This document shows positions 48,830 to 61,069 of a DNA stretch of 64,000 nt, piece after piece. Where the stretch lies: the NCBI GenBank assembly GCA_963969595.1, contig OZ018414.1, forward strand, positions 19,203,660 to 19,267,659, given 5' to 3'. The notes under the pieces were generated by a model that saw only the letters and a program-made list of their open reading frames with translations, had not been told where the DNA came from and did no database searches. The stretch is from Neckera pumila (lineage: Eukaryota > Streptophyta > Bryopsida > Hypnales > Neckeraceae). Position 1 is the stretch's first letter. Each line of letters begins with the position of its first letter. Made by a program: the position numbers and the translations under genes.

Positions 48830-50549
48830 GCACATGGCATGGAAGCACAAGTCTCTCACACACCAATCAGCGCATGTGCATTCCCTTGCTCGCATCTTCT
48901 CCACTGTCCAGTCAAGCTCGCTGCCACCCTCCTCCCCCCAAACCAAACAAAAATCTAACGCCAAGCAAGTCCTTTTAGGGTTCTCGCCCCCTTCCTCCTC
49001 TTAGCTTGGCTTAGTTTTAGTTCCTGCGATCGATTTTAGCCCATTTTTCTACAGTAGTTGCATTGCAATCCGAAGTTGTTCCAGCACTTTTAGTCATCCG
49101 GAGACGTGTTTGAAGCTGGTGCTCTGCTTGGTTTGGGGTCCAGATAGAGTGCAGGCTAGGCTAGGAGAGCTGGTCCACTATCCGTTGATCACTGGGTTGC
49201 ACGGAATGGAGCCGAATGCTCGTGAGTTTTGAGATTTCGGGGTGTTTGGAATTAATGCTGGAAGAATGTCAGATTGTGGAGTGGAGGCTGGTTGGGAAGT
49301 GGCGAGTGGGGAGGGGATTGAATTGGGTCTCATGGTGGCGTCGCATCGCAGCAGACGGCTAAGAAATGTATGTGACTGCTTGAATGTATGAGTTTTCTGT
49401 TTTCTCTCTCTTGTTTTCTTTTAGGGTTTAATGGTGGGGTGTTTTTGGATTTGAGGAGGGGAGGTTGGAAGAGGTTAGTTGCCTTCTTTGTGCAATTATG
49501 GGCTGTGGAAATTTATGGGTGTGGGGTTGGAGGGCTTTGGGTTGATTTTGTTGATTGGTTTTGTGAGAATTGGGTGGATTTTAGGCAAGCGAGAAGGAAA
49601 TTGTATATGTTAGGACTCAATTTTGGCTGGGATCTATTGATTTCTCATTGCTGCACGTTAATTACCTATCCGCCAAGTTCCTGGACAATCATGGTTGAGC
49701 AACATGTTTGGCCCTAAGTGCCTAATCTAGAAGTTTAGTTTGGAAGCTGATAGTTGATTGGCGTGACTTTGAAAGCACATTTCTGACATTCAGAAATGTA
49801 GGCTTTGATTTCTTCTTCCTGAAGCGTCCTACACGATATGTTGAATTCTCAGATATATGGAAGTGGCCATTTTTGACCATTTGGGCTCTCTGAGGTTAAA
49901 CCCTTGCATGGATCATTGAAGGGTGCTATTTGATGAAAGATGAACCTTGAAGTGCTCTTGCGATCGTTGATTTTAGTAATTTTCAAAATATATTTGTATA
50001 GTTCAAACATGTAGGGTATGATCTTTTCTTTCTGTCGGGACATTCTGTTGCCTTCCTTGAAGTTTCTTAAATGGTTTGTTTGAGCCCTATCTTATAGTTA
50101 TGGAACCAGCCACGTTTGACTACACGGGCTTTTATGGGTTAACTCCTTCATGTCTGAACTAATAATGAAAGTTCAGTTGGAAGCTCATGGCCAATTATAG
50201 TAATTCTGAAATCATATTTGTACCATTCAAAATGGTAGGGTGTTGTTTCATCTTTCTATTGAAATATTCTGCTACCATCCTTGAAGCTTCCTAAATGAGT
50301 CATTTCAATCTGGAAGCAGCTACGTTTGACCATTGAGGCATTTAGGGGTAAAAGTGGCTGAAGGACTGATGTTGGTGTCTTGTATGTATTAAGGAGTCCA
50401 GCAGACAGTAACTGGAGGCGTTCTTCAGGCTTCATCAGCTTCCATTTCAGAGATTTTCTCTGTTACATTGTGATACCCAATTCCATGAGAGGGGTTTGGA
50501 CAGCTCTACATGCAAACCATTGAGGTGGTAGTACTTAATTTAGTTCAAA
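48830..50549 (+). promoter_or_regulatory. Probable long leader with intron of the F-box gene, containing a short upstream frame
   Basis: An ATG at 49206 (ATGGAGCCGAATGCTC) runs straight into a GTGAGT donor at 49222. If unspliced it would encode only MEPNAREF and stop. Possible acceptors before the coding start are TTTGGACAG (near 50500) and CTTAATTTAG (50543). The intron would contain the triplicated repeat at 49740-50350. Confidence 0.35.
49740..50350. repeat. Three diverged tandem units (about 200 bp) ending in transposon-like TIR sequence
   Basis: Each unit carries, in order, TAGTAATT-T-AAATCATATTTGTA-(A/C)TTCAAA, TGTAGGGT, TTCTTTCTG, CCTTGAAG(T/C)TTC, GCCACGTTTGACCA and then a terminus: TGAGGTTAAACCC, TTATGGGTTAACTCC or TTTAGGGGTAAAAG. 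The terminus resembles the right end of the TTAA/TIR families. The first unit is the most diverged. Confidence 0.6.
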
Positions 50550-51719
50550 ATGAAATCCGGGCTGCGGAGAAGGGTTACCAGGAGGCAACCCGAATTTTCA
50601 ACCAAGAAATCGTGCTTGGAAAGCTCCGATGGGCGGTGGAGAGTCCTCTCAGATGACTTGCTAGAGATCGTGTTCATGTTTCTTCCTTTGCACGACCTTC
50701 TAATGATGAGATCCGTTTGCAAGCGTTGGCAGCGCATCACATCCACTCCTTCATTTGTTAACCTCTACTCACGGCAAGCGCCCAGAAACCACTGGTTTCT
50801 CATGTTCCCTGAAGGGGAGTCGCAGAGGTATGCGGCTTTCAATCCCCAGTTGGATGAGTGGCATGAGCTGAACTGCAATTTCCTCCCTGTGAACGTGGTT
50901 TGTGTCGCAGCTGCTGGAGGACTGCTTTGTTATGCTCATACGTTACAGAACCAGCATAGCTCGACACAAGATTGGAAGTGTCTCTTTGTGTGCAACCCGA
51001 TTACGAGGACGTACAGAAAGCTTCCTTATTCAACCAAGCAGAGGCTGAAAAAGCGGTCCGCGCAGATGATTGTGGAACCAGAGACAGGGGCTTACAAAGT
51101 GATCGTCGCCATTGGCATCAACAGCATGTTGCTGGGGTATGATAGCCTGGAAGTTTATGACTCACGGACGAAGTGCTGGTCAGTCAAGAATTTGATCCCG
51201 GAAGGGTATTGTGAGCCCTGGGTTACATACAACTCCACCTTCTTCGATGGCTCAGTGTATTTCAGCTTCACCAAGGATGGCTATCTGAGTTCGTATACGG
51301 TGGAACGCCTGGAGTGGAGCATGACCTCTCAAAACATCTTCCCAACGCATACGAAACCGCGGCCTACGCAATTGTTTGTTTCGCAGGGGCGGCTTTGCTG
51401 CTTGGTTGGCAGAGAAGAAAGGTGTGGCAATGCCCGGGTGCTCAGCTTGATTATTTTAGAGTTTGATCAGAGCAAGTGGTCCCCTGTTTCCAGAGTTCCA
51501 CCTCTGTTTGGAGAGTACCCGGGAGCAGTGCGAGCTATGGGCCATATTGACTCCAGCTTGATTTGTGTTACATCCACAAGGTGCCCTCGTGTGCTGTTGT
51601 ATAACAGGTGCGAAAACTCTTGGACTAGAATTAGCAACTTCCCTGATTATGGCCATCTTCCTAAGTGTGGCCCCAGTTCAGCTTTTCCTTTCGAGCCTCG
51701 GCTGGACATACTCGTGTAA
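50550..51719 (+). CDS. F-box/kelch-type protein, intronless coding region (389 aa)
   Basis: The start is fixed by an in-frame TAG nine bases upstream (50541-50543). A basic N-terminus (MKSGLRRRVTRRQ) is followed by an F-box at about residues 30-75 (WRVLSDDLLEIVFMFLPLHD, LLMMRSVCKRWQRI), which binds SKP1 in an SCF ubiquitin ligase. The rest is a plant F-box-associated/kelch-like propeller: FNPQLDEWHEL, CNPITRTYRKLP, LEVYDSRTKCWSV, FDGSVYFS, LRGRL-like SQGRLCCLVG, LLYNRCENSWTRI. The general plan is that of plant F-box/kelch proteins such as HAWAIIAN SKIRT or LEAF CURLING RESPONSIVENESS. I cannot assign an orthologue or a substrate. The frame is complete, with no sign of decay. Confidence 0.9.
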   Translation: MKSGLRRRVTRRQPEFSTKKSCLESSDGRWRVLSDDLLEIVFMFLPLHDLLMMRSVCKRWQRITSTPSFVNLYSRQAPRNHWFLMFPEGESQRYAAFNPQLDEWHELNCNFLPVNVVCVAAAGGLLCYAHTLQNQHSSTQDWKCLFVCNPITRTYRKLPYSTKQRLKKRSAQMIVEPETGAYKVIVAIGINSMLLGYDSLEVYDSRTKCWSVKNLIPEGYCEPWVTYNSTFFDGSVYFSFTKDGYLSSYTVERLEWSMTSQNIFPTHTKPRPTQLFVSQGRLCCLVGREERCGNARVLSLIILEFDQSKWSPVSRVPPLFGEYPGAVRAMGHIDSSLICVTSTRCPRVLLYNRCENSWTRISNFPDYGHLPKCGPSSAFPFEPRLDILV

Positions 51720-52068
51720 TTATATCCAATTTACTGCTAATTTCGAAGTACAACTACAATTCTTCTTGCATCGTAGGAGCCCTTTTTTGGAATGTAGAGA
51801 TTCTCTCATTGTCTCAAGGCTGTGAGGAGGCCCCTTCCATTCTTTCAAGTGCTCCAATTGAGCTTAATAGTGTCGACGAATTGCTCTATTTCGGAACTCG
51901 TCCTGTCTACGTGTCTCATTTTTTTGTACTTTGAGCCTTGCAGTTGTAACTGAGTTGCTAATGATCCCAATTGTGAAGATCTAATGCATCTGTGGGAATC
52001 GTGTGTGCGTAATCGGTGACGGCGACACTTCCCTTCCCTTCTCATCTTTGGAAGATTAATCTCAAGTT

Positions 52069-52074
52069 AATAAA
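52069..52074 (+). terminator. Candidate poly(A) signal of the F-box gene
   Basis: AATAAA occurs 350 bases after the stop codon, at the point where balanced 3'UTR-like sequence gives way to AT-rich spacer. Confidence 0.4.
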
Positions 52075-52828
52075 ATTCCTCAGTACTTAGAAATGTAAAT
52101 TGCACATACATACTATCAATACAAATTAAGATAGTTTACAAAAATCTAAACAAATGGTATGTTAGTATGAGAAATAACTCCAACCATTCCAAATAATTAA
52201 TACTCCGTATACATGAAGACTATTTGTTTAATGTCGCTTGGTGAACCTTGAAAAGCCAGTTTGAAAGACACCTAGACTATCGGTATGTACTTATGTGAGA
52301 TTGGAGACTCTATTCTAACTAATTTTAATTTGAGAAGGAATGGGGAGTAGGGGGAGGGAGATGATAATAGTAATTTGAGGTCTTTACATCTTTTATACTC
52401 CCTCTATTCCAAAATGATCTTCATGTTGGCCTTAATTTTCTATCTCACAATGTTCTTCTTATTGTGCTTTGTGACATTGCAAATTGGTCAAATTTGGCTT
52501 TCAATTACTATTTGGGACCAGCAAAACAACTGTGAGCAGTAGTTTCTCCTCCATCTATGCAATCATCAATTGAAAGACAAATGAAATGATTGAAGGGGTC
52601 AATCAATATTGTTCTTTTTTATTTTTTGCATCTCTTTAACAGTTGTCCGATTAAAAGAGATAAATATTTGGGAGGTGGAACAGAGGTCTACACGTGGTCT
52701 TGGGTCCATACCAATTGTCCACAAATTGATGAGGCTTTACACTCAATAATTAAGTGCCCACTAATGCTCCTTGAAAATGTCCCCAAATTTCTACTTTTCA
52801 ATATTCTAAAACTGTACTTTAAAAAGGA

Positions 52829-53362
52829 CTAGTGTGCCATGTGTTGTTGCCACAGTTAAAATCAAAGGAAAAGTAATTTTCTAACTCTCGGTTCCACTCC
52901 TAGTTCTACTCCTAGAAGCAAGAACGCCACCAAAATCAAAGGAAAAGTAATTTTCTAACTCTCGGTTCCACTCCCAGTTCTACTCCTAGAAGCAAGAACA
53001 CCACCAAAATCAAAGGAAAAGTAATTTTCTAACTCTCAGTTCCACTCCCAGTTCTACTCCTAGAAGCAAGAACGCCACCAAAATCAAAGTAAAAGCAATT
53101 TTCTAACTCTCGGTTCCACTCCCAGTAGCAAGAACGCCACCAAAATCAAAGTAAAAGTAATTTTCTAAATTTTTAATCAATAAATACTTTGAAATTCAAT
53201 AACTTTTGCACCACCGCTCCCAACGCCACGAAACCAAGCCGGTGCACCCCTCCTCGGCGAGAGCTTTCCGATGGTACCAAGCACGCGGGCGAGGGACGCA
53301 CGGTCAAGAAGTTGTCCACGCTACAAACAAAACAACAAACAGCCTCATTTAAGGTATTGATT
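52829..53362 (-). mobile_element. Composite retroposon copy 3 with 74-bp tandem expansion
   Basis: The head CTAGTGTGCCATGTG is followed by four tandem units in the segment from TAATTTTCTAACTCTCGG to CACCAAAATCAAAG. Unit starts (at AAGTAATTTTC) are 52871, 52945, 53019 and 53093, then 53155, giving three units of 74 bases and one of 62. The short one lacks exactly one 12-base TTCTACTCC-type subunit. The GC-rich core and CCTCATTTAAGGTATTGATT end follow. The AAAC tail is shortened here. Confidence 0.8.
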
Positions 53363-55143
53363 CCCAAATTCAAAGTTTCTAGGACACTAAGTACAACAAA
53401 CTCTATTAACAATGCAAAATGTTTATAAAATGTTATTTTTAGCCTTAATATGGAATATTTTGTTCAATAAGAAGACCATTTTGGCATGGAGGGAGTATTA
53501 TTTTCTCTTATAATATCAACTAGAGCTTTGTTGCTCTCTAGGCTAAAGTAGAGCAATCCATTGTGGTCATAAGATCCTATAGTAGACACCTAGGGAATGA
53601 CCCCATTATGGATTTTTCAATAAATGAGATTTAAGCCATAATCAATGTTTTAAATGATAGTAATGGAGTGATTTGTGACCTCATTAGGAACTTCTAACTT
53701 TTCAATGTAATTTCATTGTAGGAAGTGACTTTTTTAGGCCTTCTACATTAAAAAATTATTGCAACTGCTTTAGGTGTGTGAGATGAGCATTATGAATACT
53801 GATAATATTGGTTCTAGGATAGTTTAGAGATTCTTTTGAACCATGGTGGGTTAAACACTTTGAAAATTCATAGCAATTTCATACTTTGTCAAAATAATAT
53901 AATTTCAATTACCCTTGTTGTTTCTTACACTTGTCTTATATGGAAATAAAATAAAAAAGCTTCAGCAATGGCATGAGGGCAAATTCCTAATTTTGACCAC
54001 AATGGGTTGTTTTACCTTACTTGTAATAATTAATTGAGATTTTGGAATTTTGTAAAGTTGTAATTTCAACATGTGAATTCTTGAAAGCTATAAATATTAA
54101 ATTGTATTTAGAAATTTGTAATTTCATCGTTAAAATTTTTAAAATTTAAAGTTTATAGTTCATGAAAATTTTATTTATATATGTTTGAGCTTTGAAATTA
54201 TTAATCCACCAAAGTTCCAAACTATTATAGTTCTAGCAAGTAAAAAATTTGATGAATGGTTATTTTGAACATTTAAGAATAAACTCAAAATGAGCACTCT
54301 TGTAAAATTATTTGTAAATTTTAAAACTTAAGAGTTGATTTATTTTTTCAAATACTCAAATTTATGATTTTCTGAATTTTGGTTTTTAAAAAAATATTTT
54401 TTTTATTTTTTCTTAGTTTTCAATAAATTTATAATTTATAACCTCATGATATAGAATAATGAAGAAAAACAAATATAAATCTATTTTAATGAGTAGAATC
54501 TAATTTTATGAATATAATTCCAAAGAATTAGAGACGTAAGAGAATAATAGAAGGACAAATGATAAGATTTGCAAATATTGTTGTTTTATATATTAAAAAA
54601 CAGGCAAATAATAGATTACTCATATGACTTTAAAATTTTATGACTTTCAATCAAATGTCTTCAAAATACCATAGATTTATTTAATTGGACTCAAACTTCT
54701 ATGACTTTTGTCAAAAGGCATCTTAGCAAGGCTTCAAAATTCCATGATTTTTGTCATATCTCTTCTACAAATGCATCTATTTTTTGTCAATATTGAAATA
54801 TACATGCACCTTGACTTAGGTTGGTACTGAATCAACAATTACTTTTGATGACTTATTTTGCAATAAGTGGACATAATCTCAATGTAGGGAAGTTGATCGA
54901 ACCATTGACTTCTTTAATTGCTTAACCAATCAAAATATGCCACAACGGTGAAACTCTCTTGCATTCAGATATGAAGTTGGAGGAAATTTATCAGAAGAAG
55001 ATACAAGAAACTAAGGAAAAGAAAAGGAAAAGATGGGAAAGAAATAGGGAGAAAAAGAATGAAAATGAAAAAAAAAGAAAATGAAAAAGCACGCCTCCAC
55101 ATGAGGAAACAACTTCGTCGAAGTCTCGGAATCGGGGACATTA
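53363..55143. other. AT-rich spacer, no gene recognised
   Basis: Low-complexity AT-rich sequence, then a purine-rich stretch (GAAAAAGAATGAAAATG) just before the ribosomal protein gene. No coding frame is supported. Confidence 0.5.
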
Positions 55144-55165
55144 AAACCCTAAACCCTAACCCTAA
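55144..55165 (+). promoter_or_regulatory. Telo-box cluster of the RPS21 gene
   Basis: Overlapping AAACCCTAA motifs form a short telomere-like run 95 bases before the ATG. Telo-boxes near the transcription start are characteristic of plant ribosomal-protein and translation-factor genes, where they help co-ordinate expression in dividing cells. Confidence 0.75.
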
Positions 55166-55259
55166 TCAGGTCCTTTTGCGTCTTCTTCTTGCTTCTGTAA
55201 GCGCTATCTCCTCTCCGTTGTGTCGCCATCGTCCCTTGCTGCTTTATTCTAACGTCATC

Positions 55260-56800
55260 ATGCAGAACGAGGAAGGAGATAACGTCGACCTCTACATTCC
55301 CAGGAAGTGGTAAGCTTGTTTTCACCATATCGTCTTTTTTTGTGATGCTCCGTCCGATGAGTATGGAAGGAGTATTGTGAAGCAGGTATCGGGGTAGCTA
55401 TTCTTGCACTTTGTCTGTGTCTTTGTTAGGATTTGTTATGAAAGAGCCTATCTGAGAGTCGTTCGTTTTTGTCTTTGCCTTAAGGTGGATGGTATTTTGT
55501 CACTCTCGCACCTCCGTACACTCTTTATTTGTACGGAGATATGGTTGTTATCGAATAGACCTAGAATTTTGGAGTACAGAATTTTGAAGTGCCTTCTGTA
55601 CGGGAAATAAAGGAAAGAGTCAGTGAGTTTCAACTTTGATATGTGTATTGTGTTGTTCGTCTTGTTCCTGGAGCAATCGTTTATGAGAATCTGTTACCGC
55701 GGTTGATTAGTGTAGTTTTTCTGTAATCAGACGAAGAGACGATTGTGATTTGCTGAAGAATTCCCTCATCTGCGTCAATTTTGATTGGACATTCTGTTTG
55801 TCTGTGCAGTTCTTCGACCAACCGGTTGATCACTTCCAAGGATGTTGCCTCAGTTCAGTTGAACGTGGGTCATGTCGATGAAAATGGCGTTTATACCGGG
55901 CAGTTTACCACATTTGCCTTGTGCGGATTTGTCCGTGCACAGGTATGCAATCCGACATATACTCCTCTCCTCTGCTTTGTCTGGAGATTGTGTACACCCT
56001 AATTCTTCAAGGACTGTAAAGCCGTTTTTGGCTTCTTGTTATTTGGCAGTTTTGCAGAGTTCATATGAAGATTTTAGTTTGTTTAAAAGAATAAAAATGC
56101 GGACCAATACATGCAGTGTCGTAGCCTGAGCGTGTAGTGATATAGAGCTTTTCCCCGTTAAAATTATACTTTTCATAGTTTGAGTGATGAGAATGGTCAA
56201 TATTGAATGACTGAAAATATTGACCTTTCGAATCGTCGGTCCTTAGTAGGCTAATCTCTACTTTCCCTTTCAAAATTGTCTATTTCATGTGTTGCTGTTA
56301 TGGCCACGATATCTGTGCTCGTAAAGATCACCATTGTTCACGGTAGGTCTTGCAAACGTGAGGGTCTGCTCCATGTCTACAGAATTTCTTATTTTGGATT
56401 TTGGAAAGCACCCACAGCGGCAACGATCTGATTTCCTTGTGTAGTCAATATTTTCAGTCATTCAAAATTTTGGATTCAAGCTAAGTAAGCTATTTTGTTA
56501 TCAGTACATTAGAAATAGCTTACTGTGAAGCCATTTATAATTTAGTCCTTGATCCTTCAGAACTTTTGGGTCGAGTAAGATGTAAATCATGACGTCAATT
56601 CAAGTGTATTCCACAGCAGTTGCATGTTTTGCTGTGGTGCACATGGCATTTGCCAGCTACTATGTAGCTCAAAGACAGGGTTGTATTAGGATGAAGTCTT
56701 ACTGACTTCCTCTGCGAACTGGGCGTGTTTGATGTAGGGTGATGCTGACAGCGCTCTCGACAGGTTGTGGGCCAAGAAAAAGGCAGAGCTTGGACAATAA
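55260..56800 (+). CDS. RPS21: 40S ribosomal protein S21 (eS21), three exons, 81 aa
   Basis: Exons 55260-55309, 55810-55942 and 56738-56800 join through GTAAGC...GCAG and GTATGC...GTAG introns without breaking frame. The protein begins [16 protein letters not shown], then [45 protein letters not shown], and ends [20 protein letters not shown]. It is full length for the family (plants about 82, animals 83 residues) and every conserved block is present. eS21 sits near the mRNA exit side of the small ribosomal subunit and takes part in late 18S rRNA processing. The second splice junction falls between AQ and GD. Confidence 0.97.
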
Positions 56801-58666
56801 TTGAAATTCTATAGCTGAGTAGGGTGAAGCACGAGTTAGTGTCGCCAATGTGATGTTTATGATAATCAAATTAAGGTTGTCTTTTGGAGATTGAAGATTT
56901 GTGCCAGTTTCCGTTCCGTATCTGTGATACCTTGTGACTCATGGTTCATTGTCTTTTTATCCATCGGTTTGTGGTTGTTATGAATCATTCAAATCTGCAG
57001 ACTAACTTTAATTCAACTTGTTTTCAACATTCAAAAACTGCGAGTTTGTAGGCTACAGTAAAAGGTCCCCCCTGATTTAATAGCAGGTCATGCTTTTCAC
57101 TGAACTTGCTATTTCAAGGCTAACCAAGTGGATTGGCGAAGTTGAGTAAAAGTGATGTGGGGTATAAGTCCCATAATGTTTTTCGTGTCCTTGGAGCCTC
57201 AGTTTATATTCCACCTGAACACTGCTGGTGGTATCACCGAGGGACCAATTCCAGTGTTGGGGAGGCTCAATCGTGGGTGTGGGCATTTTGCTGGCACCCT
57301 TAACCCTAAACCGCTCTCATGTTCCCATTACATGGCGTTGCAAGGAGAGTTTTCCCAGTGGCTTACTCCTGAAATCAAAGCACTGATGCCTGAGTCTCGC
57401 AGCCTGGTCTAACGATTCTGCCTGCGGGGTGGAGGTGCTTCGGCATGCTTCATGAGTCCCGGGCGTCGGGTCGTCTCTTTTTACTTCCCAGAAGGCATAA
57501 GGTAGGAGGCTCAGAAATGGAGCATCTAAGGGCTGGTCCGCTTTTTTCATGTATTCCCTTGGACTTTTCAACAATTTCAAACTGTTTGGATTGTTTTTGC
57601 TATTTTTACTTGTTTATGATCAATCTTAGCAACAAAAATGATAATAGTTACAATTTTTCACGACATATAATTTAGAATCTCAAGTGATAAAAATATAAAT
57701 TTTTTTTTTAATACAATTTAAAATGCTAAATTTAGCTTAGAGAGGAAGTTTGACCATTTCACAATGGATAAAGACGTTTAAGGGTTACAGCCGCTTTGTT
57801 TTACAACCTCCTACCTTAGTGTGAAATGTAATTAACCCATAAGAGTCTCTTTTAGGAAGGGGATGTGGATTTTGAATTTTGAATTTTGACTTTGGATATT
57901 CACATTTTTGCAAGTTTTCTTCTTCTTTCCATTCCTACATTAAACCTAGGCTAACAATCATGGATCATTGACTGGCCACTTTTATTGTGTGGTTGGTGAA
58001 TAGACAAACATTGCTTTTCAACATACTTGGATACACTTCTTTTAATTCTTGTAGCTCCCTGCCTAGTGGCATCATTGAAGAATAGATGAAAATTGGTTTT
58101 TTTAAATGCTTGCATGTACTTCATCTATTTTTTGTACCTACCATAGTTTGCTCTTGAAATCAGTCATAATCCACCTAGTGTATGTTGGCTCTTTTAGGAG
58201 TTAATGTGACTACACTGAATTGTGATCTATTTCTAAAACCATCTCTTATGTGTTCTTGCCTAAAATATAAAACCTCCATTTATGAAAGCCTAGGGGCGAT
58301 TGTGAGTACATCTACTTACAGCACTCTGAATATTCATAGTTGGTTCATACATACGGTGTCTAAAAAATACATTTTTAGGAAATCTTATTGACTACCAACA
58401 AGACCCAACAATAGCTTTTGCAATCCAATAATAGGAACTATGCTCAATGCTAATTTAATTCATTTTAAGTAGAGTGCGTTCTAAAAGCATATTGCAAGAG
58501 CTGTAAAAAAAACTTGATGATGTACATTTGCTTAAAAAACAAGTTTTGTTTATTCTTCAAAGATGCAACTACCAATAATTTAATCACTTAGTGATTTATG
58601 ATTTTTGTGCAAAATTTTAAATCAATTTCATGTAAAGATGGAAAGAGAAAATAATCCTCAAATAAA
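56801..58666. other. 3' flank of RPS21, then spacer
   Basis: A GC-balanced patch at 57,180-57,540 has overlapping frames on both strands (plus 57152-57412, minus 57580-57317) but no domain. It may be a decayed mobile element. AT-rich spacer follows. Confidence 0.4.
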
Positions 58667-59569
58667 CCCCTAAATGCCCATTGTCCCTTCAAGGGACAAA
58701 TGAGATTTTGGATAGGTACCTACAGGCTGCATTTTTGTCTTGATTTTTTGAATTTTTTTTGAAGACAGAAAATTGATTAGCTTTGTAGGGGTATAATTTT
58801 TTTTTCAATTGGTGCCTAGAAATACAAGTTATACCCAAATAAGCTCAAAACAGGGGAGAAGGGGCAACAAAAAAAATTCAAAACTTTAATTTAATTATTT
58901 TTCTCATAGATTATATTTTTATCTACATAGAAAGCTTTGATTCATTCCATTTGGAATTGTTATTAGAAAATTATAGGCAACCTTGTTTTTTGAGCAACTA
59001 AAGCATCTTTTTGAAAAATAACTTGTAGGATTCATTTCTAAATGCAATTTTTACAATTTAAAAAGAGAAGAAGTTCCACATGGTTTAGTTTGCTTCCTAG
59101 AACAATCTCACGATTGGAATTAGTGCATTTTAATTCCATCTTAGAGATATTAATAATTTAGATTTTCCTTCTATCTTGTACCTACTTCTACTTCACAAAT
59201 TTTTAAATAATGAATTTTTTTTTAAAATTTTCTTCTTTCCTAGACTCTCAACTCAATTCTCCACCACAAAGATTAAAAGTTTAAAACTCTATAAGACAAA
59301 AATTAAAGTTAAGAAGGTTCAAAGTCAAATAATCTAGTCCCACAATGTGCTGAAAAATATGTTTTTTTTCACTTTAAATACAAATATCTTGCAATCTATG
59401 CGGTCAAAAATTTTGAAATTTTTTCTACACATTTTCATACTAGTTAGGAGTAAGATCCTACTTTTAGATGTGTACAGAAAATAATCTAAATTTTTTTTAC
59501 TCTTTGCTATAGAAATGGCAGTTTTGAATATTCTTTGCAGAAAAAAGGTATAGGGCCTTTAGGAGTTAA
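58667..59569 (-). mobile_element. TIR family A copy, inverted, about 899 bp
   Basis: The left end CCCCTAAATGCCC (58667) and right end GGCCTTTAGGAG-TTAA (59554-59569) are inverted. A subterminal CATTGTCCCTTCAAGGGACAA hairpin lies just inside the left end, as in the inverse of 9014-9034. The body (for example GGTACCTACAGGCTGCATTTTTGTC and AATTGATTAGCTTTGTAGGG) is the reverse complement of the family A copies near 9 and 34 kb. Confidence 0.7.
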
Positions 59570-61060
59570 AGTAAAAGGCTTATGTCTAGATTCTTCATAT
59601 TCAAGATATATACCATAGCTTCTTAGCGGCTTGGTCAAAAAATAAATAAATAGAAGGGTGCCTAAATTTTTGGGAAATCGCTGACCTAGTTTGTCTAAAA
59701 CAATAAAAATATATTAAAGTACTTTCTAATTCATAGAAATTCTACTTGCATTCAATTTGTAGAAATTCAACTTGCTCTATACAATCTTGCATCTCTTCTT
59801 TGTCAATAATTGTAAACATACATTGCAAATTTTTTTGCATTGCTTTTTTGATCAATATGAAGCACAATCTCTCACAAAAAAAACATCTCTCTCACACGCA
59901 ATCCTCCCTAACACTTAATAAAAATCCAGTACATAAGGTAGAGAATGTAGCCGGTTTGCAGGTCAAAATAAGGATTTAGGTAAATGCAACCTCCTTGGAT
60001 GGAAATAGCACTAAACATCCAAAATTTGTAAGAACAACTTGGATGAATGCCTAAATTATTTTAGTTATATTTTAAAATTGTCCAATTTCAATATATTATT
60101 TTTTGGATTGCCTAAATTTTTTTTGCACTTTAATTAATTATTAGGAAAAAAGGTGCCCAAGTTGCTAGAATGCTATTGTATTTCATTATGCCTCTAAAAG
60201 ACCAAATCTACATTCTCCTTCCACAAGATTCACTTAGGAGTTAAATACTTTACTAATTTATCCTAAAAAGGAGGTGCAAATTTACCTCCACCAACAAAAT
60301 TAGTTTCACCAAGATTTCTTTTCTTTTATGGAAATCAGTACAAAACAACAATATTTCAGCATACTGATAATGCAACTTTAGTAGATTAGTGTCACACACA
60401 CTTATTTGACAAACCAATTTGGCAAATTAGAATCATTGGTTTGCTTGACAGAGGAATTCAATGTAAATGCTTAGACCTACTTGTCTACTGATCAACTCTG
60501 TCTAGTTCAAAGAAAATGATGCAGCCCTTGTTTAGGCGTTTGAAATTGATATTGGTATTTGAAATCGCTAAAGACCTTGTTTAGCCTCTCCAACAGATTT
60601 GATCTTGTTGAGGTAAGTTTATGCCTTCTTTGTAGATTTTAATGTAGGTCATTTCCTCGGAACATTCATGCATATTTGGAGGTCCACTCTCAATTTTCGG
60701 CAGGATTCTATCTGTTCTTACATTGTCGCACTGAGTTTGAATCTTGCACAAGTAGTACGGGTATCTGTAGTTGCACCTTCTTCACCCCAGTCTCAATCTT
60801 CAGAGATTGCAAATATTGCCACTCATGATAAATTTTGCAAATTTTGAATTCATATTTGCAATCTGAGGCCCCAAGTTACTTAGGAGAGATGTAGCATAGA
60901 AATCAATCAAGCACAAAATAGGATCTTTGTTGAGTGTCTGTTTTGTGGTTTGTGGTTTCAAATAGAATCAGGCGTTTAGGTTTGAATTTGGTATGAATTG
61001 AAAGGGAATACATTGGCGGGAATAATCTCCGGATAACATGTCTAGTTTGAATTTGTACGC
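59570..61060. other. Spacer, no gene recognised
   Basis: AT-rich at first, then more balanced from about 60,500. No frame with protein-like content is seen. Confidence 0.45.
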
Positions 61061-61069
61061 ATCCACTGA

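Noticed and set aside
51456..51656. Minus-strand frame within the F-box gene
   Set aside because: Shadow of the coding strand.
57152..57580. Overlapping frames on both strands after RPS21
   Set aside because: No motif, no splice partners; openness is explained by local GC content.
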